Below the pieces are notes generated by a model. The model saw only the letters and a list, made by a program, of their open reading frames with translations. It was not told the origin of the DNA and made no database searches. DNA of 64,000 nt from Thalassotalea psychrophila. Its GTDB lineage: Bacteria > Pseudomonadota > Gammaproteobacteria > Enterobacterales > Alteromonadaceae. Below are positions 20,542 through 29,119 of this stretch, one piece after another (position 1 is the first letter of the stretch; every line of letters starts with the position of its first letter). The position numbers and the translations under genes were made by a program. The stretch covers positions 3,100,001-3,164,000 of the forward strand of contig NZ_CP134145.1 in assembly GCF_031583595.1 (NCBI RefSeq), in the 5' to 3' direction.

Positions 20542-21813
20542 TTAGTTATCTTTCTTATCTAAATCAAAAACATCGTGAAGATAAATAATTTTATCTAGTT
20601 CGCCGCCTTGTGCAGCAGACTGTAATGCGCGAGTTGGAGCGTGCATTAAGTTATTGGTTAATTTTGTTGCCAGTTCAGCAATAACAGCATCGGGGTTTTT
20701 ATTATTTTCAAGTTGTTGCTTGGCTTTTAATAATAACTCATCACGTTTACTCATACATTGATTACGATAGGCGATTACCGCATCTTGAGTATTTAATCCA
20801 CGAAGCCATGCCATAAAGTCATCGGTTTGAGTAACAACGATTTTTTCAGCTTGGTCTGCCGCTTTCCTGCGGTTTTCCATATTTTGCGCAACAATACCCT
20901 GTAAATCATCTACCGTATACAAAAATACATCTTGAAGTTCGCCAACTTGTTCTTCAATGTCTCGAGGTACGGCAATATCAACCATAAATATTGGACGATG
21001 GCGACGTTTTTGTAATGCCGTTTCTACCATGCCTTTACCAATAATAGGTAATGTAGAGCCGGTTGAGCTTATGACAATGTCCGCATCTGAAATATGTTCA
21101 GGTATTTGCGCTAAGGTTATTACTTCGGCGCCAATTTCTGTCGCCATTTTTGCAGCACGTGCGACAGTGCGATTGGCAACCGTTATTTTACCCACTTTAT
21201 TATCGTATAAATGCTTAGCAACTAATTCGATAGTTTCACCAGCGCCAATAAGCAACACTTTACTTTTTTCTAGTTTAGCAAAGATATGTTTTGCAAGACT
21301 TACTGCAGCAAAAGCAACTGAAACTGCACTTGCGCCTATTTCAGTATCTGTACGGACTTGCTTAGCAACACCAAAGGTTCGTTGAAACAATCGTTCCATG
21401 ATCATTTGCATAGAACCTGCAGCCTTAGCTTGGCTATAGGCTTGCTTCATTTGTCCAAGTACTTGTGGCTCACCCAATATTAGTGAGTCTAAACCACAAG
21501 CAACACGCATCATATGATTAACTGCTTGCTGATCATGATGCCAATACAAGGTTGGTGAAATCATACTAGCGGGTACGTTATGATAATTTTCTAACCAACC
21601 AGTAATACGCTGCTGAACCTCTGCAATAGGCTTATCTTGAACAAAGTATAATTCGGTACGATTACACGTAGATAGAATAGCGGCTTCTTTACAAGAAAGT
21701 TCTTCTATCATTTGTTGTAATGCATGAGTCAGATTATCAGGAGTGAATGCCACTTTTTCACGCACAGATACTGGCGCAGTTTTGTGATTAATTCCTACAG
21801 CAAAAATGGACAT
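20542..21813 (-). CDS. hemA: Glutamyl-tRNA reductase
   Basis: A 423-residue NADPH-dependent enzyme making glutamate-1-semialdehyde, the first committed step of C5 tetrapyrrole synthesis. The active-site cysteine is Cys50 in ILSTCNRTE. The N-terminal FAVGINHKTAPVSVREK and the NADPH-domain segment VLLIGAGETIELVAKHL are diagnostic. First gene of the hemA-prfA-prmC unit. lolB-ispE-prs is transcribed divergently from the 160-215 bp gap. Confidence 0.98.
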   Translation of the reverse strand: MSIFAVGINHKTAPVSVREKVAFTPDNLTHALQQMIEELSCKEAAILSTCNRTELYFVQDKPIAEVQQRITGWLENYHNVPASMISPTLYWHHDQQAVNHMMRVACGLDSLILGEPQVLGQMKQAYSQAKAAGSMQMIMERLFQRTFGVAKQVRTDTEIGASAVSVAFAAVSLAKHIFAKLEKSKVLLIGAGETIELVAKHLYDNKVGKITVANRTVARAAKMATEIGAEVITLAQIPEHISDADIVISSTGSTLPIIGKGMVETALQKRRHRPIFMVDIAVPRDIEEQVGELQDVFLYTVDDLQGIVAQNMENRRKAADQAEKIVVTQTDDFMAWLRGLNTQDAVIAYRNQCMSKRDELLLKAKQQLENNKNPDAVIAELATKLTNNLMHAPTRALQSAAQGGELDKIIYLHDVFDLDKKDN

Positions 21814-22028
21814 ATTAAAATATAAATAACCTGTTAATATAAAAAACCAATCTTAAGCTTATTTTTAAACTCAGATCTTCAACCGATGAAATAAGTTAGA
21901 ATTGACTAACAATAGCTAATTAAGCTAAAAAATTTTATCATAGTGGTGCTAATTTTACGAAATTACCGCGCTGATTGAAAGATGCACCACAAGATAACAA
22001 CAAAAAAACAAAGGTTTTTATCAAAAAA

Positions 22029-22661
22029 ATGTTAAAACACAGCAAAAATAGCCCTATTGCTTTGATGAATGCTTTAATTTTTATCTTAGTCACTACGTTA
22101 ACAGCTTGTAGCACAACAAAAGTTGCAACAGATCAACAATTGTTTCAAAACAAAAACCAACGCGCCAATCAGTTAAGTGAACTTACTGATTGGACAATAA
22201 AAGGGAAAATAGCTTTTATTGAAGGTGATAGTAAGCAAAGTGCAAATTTGTATTGGCATCAAACTAAAAATTCTACTAATTTAAAACTCACCACTTTTTT
22301 AGGGGTAAATGTTTTATCACTCAATTCAACTGGCGATGTTCATACTTTAAAAGCCAATGGAAAAACCTACCAAGATGATAATTTGGAAGATTTATTGAAC
22401 CAGGTTTCAGGTATTCGCTTACCTGTTAATGCATTGGTTTATTGGATAAAAGGTTTAAAAGCACAAAACGAAGATCAAATAACTTACTCCGAAACAACAA
22501 ATTTACCGGAAACCTTAAATGCTTGGGTAAATAATACTTATTGGCAGTTACACTATAAAAAATACAATTTAGTTAATAACTTACGTTTGGCAAATCAATT
22601 AACGATTAAGCATCAGCACTTAACCATAAAAATGGCCATCCATACTTGGGAACTTAATTAG
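22029..22661 (+). CDS. lolB: Outer-membrane lipoprotein receptor LolB
   Basis: LolB takes lipoproteins from LolA and inserts them in the outer membrane. I start it at the ATG at 22029 (210 residues), because this places a normal signal peptide (MLKHSKNSPIALMNALIFI) before the lipobox LTAC at Cys29. An in-frame TTG at 21975 would add 18 charged residues. The mature protein shows the LolB pattern LSELTDWTIKGKIAF..., a SANLYWHQ strand and LPVNALVYWIKGL. The stop TAG shares its last base with the GTG start of ispE, so the two are translationally coupled, as in other gammaproteobacteria. Confidence 0.92.
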   Translation: MLKHSKNSPIALMNALIFILVTTLTACSTTKVATDQQLFQNKNQRANQLSELTDWTIKGKIAFIEGDSKQSANLYWHQTKNSTNLKLTTFLGVNVLSLNSTGDVHTLKANGKTYQDDNLEDLLNQVSGIRLPVNALVYWIKGLKAQNEDQITYSETTNLPETLNAWVNNTYWQLHYKKYNLVNNLRLANQLTIKHQHLTIKMAIHTWELN

Positions 22662-23506
22662 TGAACAATTCTTTTCAACGTTTTTCTTCAGTTGCTAAAA
22701 TCAATCGATTTTTACATATCACCGGGCAACGCAGTAATGGCTATCACGAACTGCAAACCATTTTTCAATTTCTTGATTTTGGTGACGCCCTTGAATTTAA
22801 AGTTAACAGCAGTGGCGAAATAAATTTATTAACTCCTATTGAGGGAGTAAGTAACAACAGTAATTTGATTGTTAAAGCGGCTAAACTTTTACAAATAAAA
22901 GCAAACTGTTCATTAGGCGTTGAAATTAAACTTGAAAAACAATTACCTATGGGCGGTGGCTTAGGTGGTGGCTCGTCAAACGCAGCAACTACTTTGCTTG
23001 CTTTGAATAAAATTTGGCAACTTAATTTTACAACAGATCAACTTGCTGAGCTGGGAATAAGCTTAGGTGCCGATGTACCAGTATTTGTTCGAGGCTACAC
23101 CGCTTTTGCCGAAGGTATAGGTGAACACCTTACTCCTATAGACGTTGATACACCTTGGTTTTTAGTAACAATCCCTAATTGTTCAATATCGACAGCTGAT
23201 ATATTTGGCGCAAAAGATTTACCCAGAAATACTGCAAAAATAGACATTAATAATGTTGATATTGATAGATGCCATAATGATTGTGAAAAGTTAGTTATAA
23301 AACGCTTCCCGGAGGTTGCCAAATTGATGTCTTGGTTGTTAGAATACGCGCCATCAAGATTAACTGGCACCGGTGCCTGTATTTTTTCATCGTTTATTGA
23401 TAAAAAATCAGCCGTCCTAGTTCAGTCTAAGCTGCCAAATGGTGTAAGATCATTTGTAGCAAAAGGTTTAAACCATTCGCCTATTTTAGCTGAGCTAAAA
23501 TTATAA
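22661..23506 (+). CDS. ispE: 4-diphosphocytidyl-2-C-methyl-D-erythritol kinase
   Basis: A 281-residue GHMP kinase of the MEP isoprenoid pathway. The ATP-binding glycine-rich loop is LPMGGGLGGGSSNAAT near residue 105, and the N-terminal substrate motif is AKINRFLHITGQRSNGYHEL. It starts with GTG overlapping the lolB stop by one base. The usual AKINLFL reads AKINRFL here, a mild deviation. Confidence 0.96.
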   Translation: MNNSFQRFSSVAKINRFLHITGQRSNGYHELQTIFQFLDFGDALEFKVNSSGEINLLTPIEGVSNNSNLIVKAAKLLQIKANCSLGVEIKLEKQLPMGGGLGGGSSNAATTLLALNKIWQLNFTTDQLAELGISLGADVPVFVRGYTAFAEGIGEHLTPIDVDTPWFLVTIPNCSISTADIFGAKDLPRNTAKIDINNVDIDRCHNDCEKLVIKRFPEVAKLMSWLLEYAPSRLTGTGACIFSSFIDKKSAVLVQSKLPNGVRSFVAKGLNHSPILAELKL

Positions 23507-23677
23507 GCTGATGGTTTGGAGTTAAACGTTATTAACTCCTGCTAAAAAATACTTGTTATGATTTAGCTTCTGCTAACATTAAGTTAGCCCAATCGCATTG
23601 GATTTATTGTAATAACTGTTGTTATTAAGGTTTAGTGTATTATGTTTAATGATGTCGATGTTTCTGAGGAACTGACA

Positions 23678-24625
23678 GTGCCTGACATGAAAATTTTTGC
23701 GGGTAACGCCACCCCTGAACTGGCTAAGAAAATTGCAGACCGTCTTTATATTACTTTAGGTGATGCAAAAGTAGGCAGTTTTAGTGATGGTGAAATCAGC
23801 GTTGAAATTACTGAAAACGTTCGTGGTGCGGATGTTTTTATTATCCAATCTACTTGTGCCCCAACTAATAATAACCTTATGGAACTTATTGTAATGGTTG
23901 ACGCTTTACGTCGTGCTTCGGCCGGTCGTATTACTGCTGTTATTCCATACTTTGGTTATGCTCGCCAAGACCGTCGTGTACGAAGTGCGCGTGTGCCAAT
24001 TACAGCTAAAGTTGTTGCTGATTTCTTATCAAGTGTTGGTGTAGACCGTGTCCTTACTGTTGATTTACACGCCGAGCAAATTCAAGGTTTCTTCGACGTA
24101 CCAGTAGACAACGTATTTGGTACGCCAATCCTACTTGAAGATATGCTAGAGAAAAAACTGGAAAACCCGGTTGTAGTATCTCCTGATATTGGTGGTGTTG
24201 TACGTGCTCGCGCAGTAGCTAAACTATTAGACGATACTGACTTAGCTATCATTGATAAACGTCGTCCTAAAGCTAACGTTTCACAAGTAATGCATATTAT
24301 TGGCGATGTTGATGGCCGTGACTGTATTATTGTTGACGACATGATTGATACTGGTGGCACGTTATGTAAAGCAGCAGCAGCTCTTAAAGACCATGGTGCA
24401 CGTCGTGTATTTGCTTACGCAACTCACCCGGTACTATCTGGCGGCGCAGTTGAAAACATTAAAAACTCTATGATTGATGAAATGATCGTTACCGATTCAA
24501 TTCCATTAACTCCAGAGATGAAAGCATTACCAAATGTTCGTCAATTAAGCTTATCAGGTATGCTATCTGAAGCCATTCGTCGCGTAAGCAACGAAGAGTC
24601 TATTTCGGCAATGTTTGAAGCATAA
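23678..24625 (+). CDS. prs: Ribose-phosphate pyrophosphokinase
   Basis: PRPP synthetase (ribose 5-phosphate + ATP to PRPP + AMP). I choose the GTG at 23678 because GAGGA lies 7 bases upstream and it gives 315 residues beginning M(V)[14 protein letters not shown], exactly the length and N-terminus of E. coli Prs. An in-frame ATG at 23642 would add 12 residues that look non-homologous. The PRPP-binding loop is [15 protein letters not shown]; the flexible catalytic loop contains YARQDRR; the metal site [11 protein letters not shown] is present. A terminator follows at 24674. Confidence 0.96.
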   Translation: MPDMKIFAGNATPELAKKIADRLYITLGDAKVGSFSDGEISVEITENVRGADVFIIQSTCAPTNNNLMELIVMVDALRRASAGRITAVIPYFGYARQDRRVRSARVPITAKVVADFLSSVGVDRVLTVDLHAEQIQGFFDVPVDNVFGTPILLEDMLEKKLENPVVVSPDIGGVVRARAVAKLLDDTDLAIIDKRRPKANVSQVMHIIGDVDGRDCIIVDDMIDTGGTLCKAAAALKDHGARRVFAYATHPVLSGGAVENIKNSMIDEMIVTDSIPLTPEMKALPNVRQLSLSGMLSEAIRRVSNEESISAMFEA

Positions 24626-24673
24626 TTGCTAAGTAAGCGTAAATATAACGCTGGCTTTACAAATAATTTCAAT

Positions 24674-24699
24674 AAAGTGCGCTTTTTAGCGCACTTTTT
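24674..24699 (+). terminator. Terminator after prs
   Basis: A 10-bp perfect stem AAAGTGCGCT / AGCGCACTTT with a TTTT loop and T tail, 49 bp past the prs stop. Confidence 0.88.
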
Positions 24700-24787
24700 G
24701 TTTGTTAACAGCTTTAAAAATGTTATCATTCGCCGCCTTTTTTAGCTCAGTGCAGGTTAATTCTTGTGTAACGCTAATACAAAGGAA

Positions 24788-24833
24788 GCCCAATTAGGGC
24801 ATTAACAATTATTCTTGGTCGCAAAGAATAATT
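24788..24833 (+). promoter_or_regulatory. Two hairpins in the rplY leader
   Basis: A small hairpin GCCC-AATTA-GGGC (24788-24800) is followed by a perfect 10-bp stem AATTATTCTT / AAGAATAATT (24807-24833) with loop GGTCGCA. The second ends 32 bases before the rplY ATG. Neither has a T tail, so they are leader structures rather than terminators. Confidence 0.5.
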
Positions 24834-24865
24834 ACAAATTTTACTATTAATATAGAGAAATCATT

Positions 24866-25501
24866 ATGGATTTATATACATTAGATGCTGAAGTTCGCAC
24901 AGATTTGGGGAAAGGTGCGAGCCGCCGCCTACGTCACGCGAACCTAGTTCCAGCAATCGTTTATGGTACAGGTCAAGAACCAGTATCTATTACTTTAGCT
25001 CACAATAAACTTTGGCGTGCACAACAAGAAGAAGGGTTTTACTCTCACATTCTTACGTTAAACATCGGCAAAAAGAAAGTTAAAGTTGTAATCAAAGATA
25101 TGCAACGTCACCCGTACAAAGAACAAGTAATGCACTTAGACTTTTTACGTGTTGATGCTAAAACTGAGTTACACACTTCAGTTCCAATTCACTTCATTAA
25201 TGAAGAAGAAGTAACTAAAGCTGGTAACATTGTTGTTCACAACTTGAATGAAATCGAAGTTGCATGTTTACCGAAGAACTTACCTGAGTTCATCGAAGTA
25301 GATGTTGCAAACTTAGAAGTTGGTCACCCATTACACTTATCTGATATCGCTCTTCCAAAAGGCGTAACATCAGTTGAGTTATCTAAAGGTGAAGACCACG
25401 ATTCAGCTGTTGTTTCAGCTAGCGTTCCTAAAGCTGCTAAATCTTCAGATGATGAAGAAGAAGCTGCTGAAGGTGATGCAGAAGTAGCAACTGAAGAATA
25501 A
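24866..25501 (+). CDS. rplY: Large ribosomal subunit protein bL25 (Ctc form)
   Basis: A 211-residue bL25 that binds 5S rRNA in the large subunit. The N-terminal L25 domain (residues 1-95, beginning [22 protein letters not shown]) is followed by a TL5/CTC C-terminal beta domain and an acidic tail rich in Asp/Glu (residues 180-211). E. coli L25 is only the N-terminal 94 residues; the long form resembles Ctc/TL5. pth follows 17 bp downstream, a frequent pairing. Confidence 0.95.
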   Translation: MDLYTLDAEVRTDLGKGASRRLRHANLVPAIVYGTGQEPVSITLAHNKLWRAQQEEGFYSHILTLNIGKKKVKVVIKDMQRHPYKEQVMHLDFLRVDAKTELHTSVPIHFINEEEVTKAGNIVVHNLNEIEVACLPKNLPEFIEVDVANLEVGHPLHLSDIALPKGVTSVELSKGEDHDSAVVSASVPKAAKSSDDEEEAAEGDAEVATEE

Positions 25502-25517
25502 TCGCTGAGGACTCTCC

Positions 25518-26108
25518 TTGACGACTAATATTCAGTTGGTTGTGGGCCTGGGTAATCCAGGCCCCGAATATACCAAAACCCGCCATAATGCAGGTGTCTG
25601 GTTCGTAGAAGAACTGGCAAGACAGTACAATATTTCCCTATCGCCCGATAAAAAATACAGCGGCTTATATGGCAAAGGCCTTATTGGCTCTGAAATTGTC
25701 CACTTACTTATCCCTACTACCTTTATGAATCGCAGTGGCAAAGCAGTTGCTCCTTTAGCGAACTTTTTCCGTATCCCGGTAGAAAACATCTTAGTTGCTC
25801 ACGACGAGCTAGACCTAGATCCAGGCGTTTGTAAAATAAAGAAAGGCGGTGGCCACGGCGGTCATAATGGCTTAAGAGATATCATCTCTTGCATGGCCAA
25901 CAACAAAGATTTTTATAGGCTTAGGATCGGCATTGGCCATCCTGGGCATAGAGACCGGGTAACCGGCTATGTGTTGGGCAAAGCCCCAGCAAATGAACAA
26001 ACATTATTAGAGCAAAGCATCGATGAAGGTGCTCGTTGTTTTGAGATCTGGGAAAAAGATGGTCTCAAAAAAGCTCAAAATAGACTTCATACTTTTAAAG
26101 CAAGCTAA
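25518..26108 (+). CDS. pth: Peptidyl-tRNA hydrolase
   Basis: A 196-residue monomeric hydrolase that releases stalled peptidyl-tRNAs. Family motifs present: [19 protein letters not shown] (catalytic His in TRHNAG), [18 protein letters not shown] and [11 protein letters not shown]. The start is TTG at 25518 with GAGG 7 bases upstream. ychF follows 18 bp after the stop, giving rplY-pth-ychF. Confidence 0.97.
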   Translation: MTTNIQLVVGLGNPGPEYTKTRHNAGVWFVEELARQYNISLSPDKKYSGLYGKGLIGSEIVHLLIPTTFMNRSGKAVAPLANFFRIPVENILVAHDELDLDPGVCKIKKGGGHGGHNGLRDIISCMANNKDFYRLRIGIGHPGHRDRVTGYVLGKAPANEQTLLEQSIDEGARCFEIWEKDGLKKAQNRLHTFKAS

Positions 26109-26125
26109 ACGCACAGGAACTTATC

Positions 26126-27217
26126 ATGGGATTTAAATGTGGCATTGTCGGTTTACCAAACGTTGGTAAATCAACACTATTTAACGCATTAACGAAAGCC
26201 GGTATCGAAGCCGCTAACTTTCCGTTTTGTACAATTGAGCCAAACACCGGTGTAGTACCAGTGCCAGATCCTCGTTTAGACAAATTAGCTGACATAGTTA
26301 AACCTGAGCGTGTATTACCAACAACTATGGAGTTTGTTGATATAGCAGGTCTTGTTGCTGGTGCATCTAAAGGTGAAGGCTTAGGAAACAAATTCTTAGC
26401 AAACATCCGCGAAACTGACGCTATTGGGCATGTTGTTCGTTGTTTTGACAATGAGAACATTGTTCATGTTGCTGGTGATGTAAACCCACAAGACGATATT
26501 GATGTTATTAACACTGAATTAGCCCTTGCTGACATGGATACCGCTGAACGCGCTATTTTCCGTCAAGCAAAACGCGCTAAAGGCGGTGACAAAGACGCTA
26601 AGTTTGAAGTATCGGTATTAGAAAAAATACTTAAACACGTTGAAGACGGTGAAATGATCCGCTCTTTAGACTTAACTAAAGAAGAAACAGCCGCGGTTGC
26701 TTATTTTAACTTCTTAACGTTAAAACCAACCATGTATATTGCTAACGTGAATGATGATGGTTTTGAAGATAATCCATACTTAGACCAAGTGCGCGCCATT
26801 GCCGAAAAAGAAGGTGCAGTTGTTGTTGCAGTTTGTGCTGAAATTGAAAGTGAATTATCAGAAATGGATGAAGACGACCGTGTTGAGTTTATGGAAGATT
26901 TAGGCATAACTGAACCTGGGCTAAACCGCGTAATTTATTCTGGATACAGCTTATTGCATCTACAAACTTACTTTACTGCAGGTGTAAAAGAAGTTCGCGC
27001 TTGGACGGTTAAAGTAAATGCCACCGCACCACAGGCCGCTGGTGTGATTCATACCGATTTCGAAAAAGGATTTATCCGCGCTGAAGTAATTGCTTATGAC
27101 GACTTCGTTACCAATAACGGTGAGTCTGGCGCTAAAGAAGCTGGTAAATGGCGTTTAGAAGGTAAAGAGTACAGAGTTAAAGATGGTGACGTTGTTCACT
27201 TCAGATTTAACGTATAG
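26126..27217 (+). CDS. ychF: Ribosome-associated OBG-type ATPase YchF
   Basis: A 363-residue YchF/OLA1 P-loop protein. The P-loop is GLPNVGKST at residues 8-16; switch II region reads [28 protein letters not shown] coiled-coil insert covers roughly residues 130-200, and a TGS domain occupies the C-terminal third ([25 protein letters not shown]). The protein binds ATP rather than GTP and acts on ribosomes in stress and translation-initiation control. It ends the rplY-pth-ychF group before a strong bidirectional terminator. Confidence 0.97.
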   Translation: MGFKCGIVGLPNVGKSTLFNALTKAGIEAANFPFCTIEPNTGVVPVPDPRLDKLADIVKPERVLPTTMEFVDIAGLVAGASKGEGLGNKFLANIRETDAIGHVVRCFDNENIVHVAGDVNPQDDIDVINTELALADMDTAERAIFRQAKRAKGGDKDAKFEVSVLEKILKHVEDGEMIRSLDLTKEETAAVAYFNFLTLKPTMYIANVNDDGFEDNPYLDQVRAIAEKEGAVVVAVCAEIESELSEMDEDDRVEFMEDLGITEPGLNRVIYSGYSLLHLQTYFTAGVKEVRAWTVKVNATAPQAAGVIHTDFEKGFIRAEVIAYDDFVTNNGESGAKEAGKWRLEGKEYRVKDGDVVHFRFNV

Positions 27218-27253
27218 AACGCTTAAAGCGTATCTAAAAAGCTGAACATAGAG

Positions 27254-27290
27254 ATAACCCCTGCTAGTTAGACCAACTAGCAGGGGTTAT
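27254..27290. terminator. Bidirectional terminator between ychF and the acyl-CoA synthetase gene
   Basis: A 16-bp perfect inverted repeat (27254-27269 and 27275-27290) around CCCCTGCTAG with a 5-base loop, between two convergent stop codons. Confidence 0.85.
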
Positions 27291-27296
27291 TTGCAT

Positions 27297-28934
27297 TTAA
27301 GGCTCTACAACAATCTTATTTTTAATTACTTTCGGTAGTTTATCCGAGTAAAACTGCTCAATACTGTCGCGTTTTAATTTCAATGTTGGTGTTAATAGTT
27401 CATTTTCTATATCCCAGGCATCACTACAAACATAGATAAAGTCTAATCGTTGATGGCTTTCTAACTCACTATTTACTTCATTTAAGGTTATTAATAACTC
27501 TTGTTGTATATTACTGTCATGCCTATCTATTCCTTCGCCAAGTACCACTAGCGCAATAGGTTGTTTAAGCCCAAGTCCCATAACGCACACTTGCTCAATA
27601 ACGCTATTACGACACAACATCCCTTCTATTGGTACCGGTACGACATATTTGCCTTTTGACGTTTTAAACTGCTCTTTAATACGACCAACTATTTTATAAG
27701 CACCATCATTAGTGATTTCACCTTTATCCCCCGTGTGAAACCAATTATCAGTAAATTCTTTTTCAGTCGCTTCAGGGTTTAGATAATATTGTTTAAATAC
27801 CGCATCCCCGCTGATCAAAATCTCTTGTTGCTCTGACAATTTCATTTTTACGCAATCAACAGGGACACCTATTGTGCCAAGTCGGCTGGAAGTAAATGGA
27901 AAATTACCACATGATAAACCAGAAGTTTCGGTCATCCCCCAACCTTCGCTGATATTAACCCCTATTTTTTGATACCAAACCAATAATGACTTGGCAATAG
28001 GTGCGGAGCCGCTGGCAAACACACGAGTAGCTGACAGGCCCAATTTCAATCGAATTTTTTTCGCAACAAGCTTACCAATAATAGGTAAACTAAGTAGTAA
28101 TTTGAGTTTCTTGGCCGGCATTTTAATAAAAATTTGCGCTTGAAATTTTGCCCACAGCCTAGGCACTGATAAGAAAAATGTTGGTGAAGCATGTTGTAAA
28201 TCATCAATAAAAGAGTCTAAAGACTCAACAAAATATACTTGAATGGCAGATTCATAAGCTGCGCATTCAACAATACTGCGCTCAGTAATATGGGCAAGCG
28301 GTAAATAAGACATGAATCTATCTTGACGAGAGGCATTAACAAGTTTACAGGTACTATTAGCCGCTGACGAAATGTTTAAGTAACTGATAACGACACCTTT
28401 AGGATTACCTGTTGTGCCAGAGGTATATACTATTGACATACAATCATCAGGCGAAGGTGAATGTATTTCATCCAACGGTTTATACGTTGTTAACCAGTTT
28501 TGCCAACTACCTTTGCAAGAAGTCGTCGGGTAAGGAAAAGATATGGTAAGAAATTTATCGCTCAAGCTTTCTTCAATTGCATCATAAGAGTCAAGTTTGC
28601 CAATAAACATCGCTTTCATAGCACTATGTTCAATAACATAACGAATAGTTTTACTACCCGCTGTTGAGTAAATTGGCACACTAATCATGCCCGCCATCAT
28701 TATGGCTAAATCAACAATAAACCACTCGGCGCAATTTTTTGAAAATATGCCGATGCGATCACCCTGTTCAAAACCTTGGCTTTGTAACCCCGCCGCAATA
28801 GTTCTTGCTTGCTGTTCAACATCATTAAAAGAAAAGGTATGCCAAACACCTTCAATTGGTTGGTGCAAAAAGGCTTCGTCTTGATATTTCTTACTATTAT
28901 CTAAAAAGTTATGTAGAGCCGTTTGGTAGGTCAT
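27297..28934 (-). CDS. Long-chain acyl-CoA synthetase (AMP-binding)
   Basis: A 545-residue adenylate-forming enzyme that activates fatty acids to acyl-CoA. The P-loop-like motif is YTSGTTGNPKGVV; the A5 motif is GWGMTETSG; the A7/A8 region is WFHTGDKGEITNDGAYKIVGR followed by KEQFKTSKGKYVVP with the catalytic Lys. The hinge and the long-chain type insertion resemble the FadD15/Faa group rather than E. coli FadD. I prefer the second ATG at 28934, which has AGGA 7 bases upstream, over the ATG two codons earlier that would sit two bases from the same site. It stands alone. Confidence 0.88.
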   Translation of the reverse strand: MTYQTALHNFLDNSKKYQDEAFLHQPIEGVWHTFSFNDVEQQARTIAAGLQSQGFEQGDRIGIFSKNCAEWFIVDLAIMMAGMISVPIYSTAGSKTIRYVIEHSAMKAMFIGKLDSYDAIEESLSDKFLTISFPYPTTSCKGSWQNWLTTYKPLDEIHSPSPDDCMSIVYTSGTTGNPKGVVISYLNISSAANSTCKLVNASRQDRFMSYLPLAHITERSIVECAAYESAIQVYFVESLDSFIDDLQHASPTFFLSVPRLWAKFQAQIFIKMPAKKLKLLLSLPIIGKLVAKKIRLKLGLSATRVFASGSAPIAKSLLVWYQKIGVNISEGWGMTETSGLSCGNFPFTSSRLGTIGVPVDCVKMKLSEQQEILISGDAVFKQYYLNPEATEKEFTDNWFHTGDKGEITNDGAYKIVGRIKEQFKTSKGKYVVPVPIEGMLCRNSVIEQVCVMGLGLKQPIALVVLGEGIDRHDSNIQQELLITLNEVNSELESHQRLDFIYVCSDAWDIENELLTPTLKLKRDSIEQFYSDKLPKVIKNKIVVEP

Positions 28935-29070
28935 GTCCATATCCTATTTTTGTTATAAAAATAGTATAGGTAATTTATGATCAGGTTACAAAGGGGTCGA
29001 TATTGAATACTAGCATTCGACATTGTAAACCAAGGATATGTCATGCTTGTGTTTACATATCTATGCGCAA

Positions 29071-29099
29071 AAAAAAAGCGCACTAACTTAGTGCGCTTT
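29071..29099 (-). terminator. Terminator of the M6 protease gene
   Basis: An 11-bp stem AAAGCGCACTA / TAGTGCGCTTT with an ACT loop. On the minus strand it runs into T residues, 21 bp past the stop. Confidence 0.85.
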
Positions 29100-29119
29100 A
29101 TAGATAGAGTGAATAATAA

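Noticed and set aside
23642..23677. Twelve-residue N-terminal extension of PRPP synthetase
   Set aside because: The GTG at 23678 has a strong ribosome-binding site and gives the exact family length; the upstream ATG has none.
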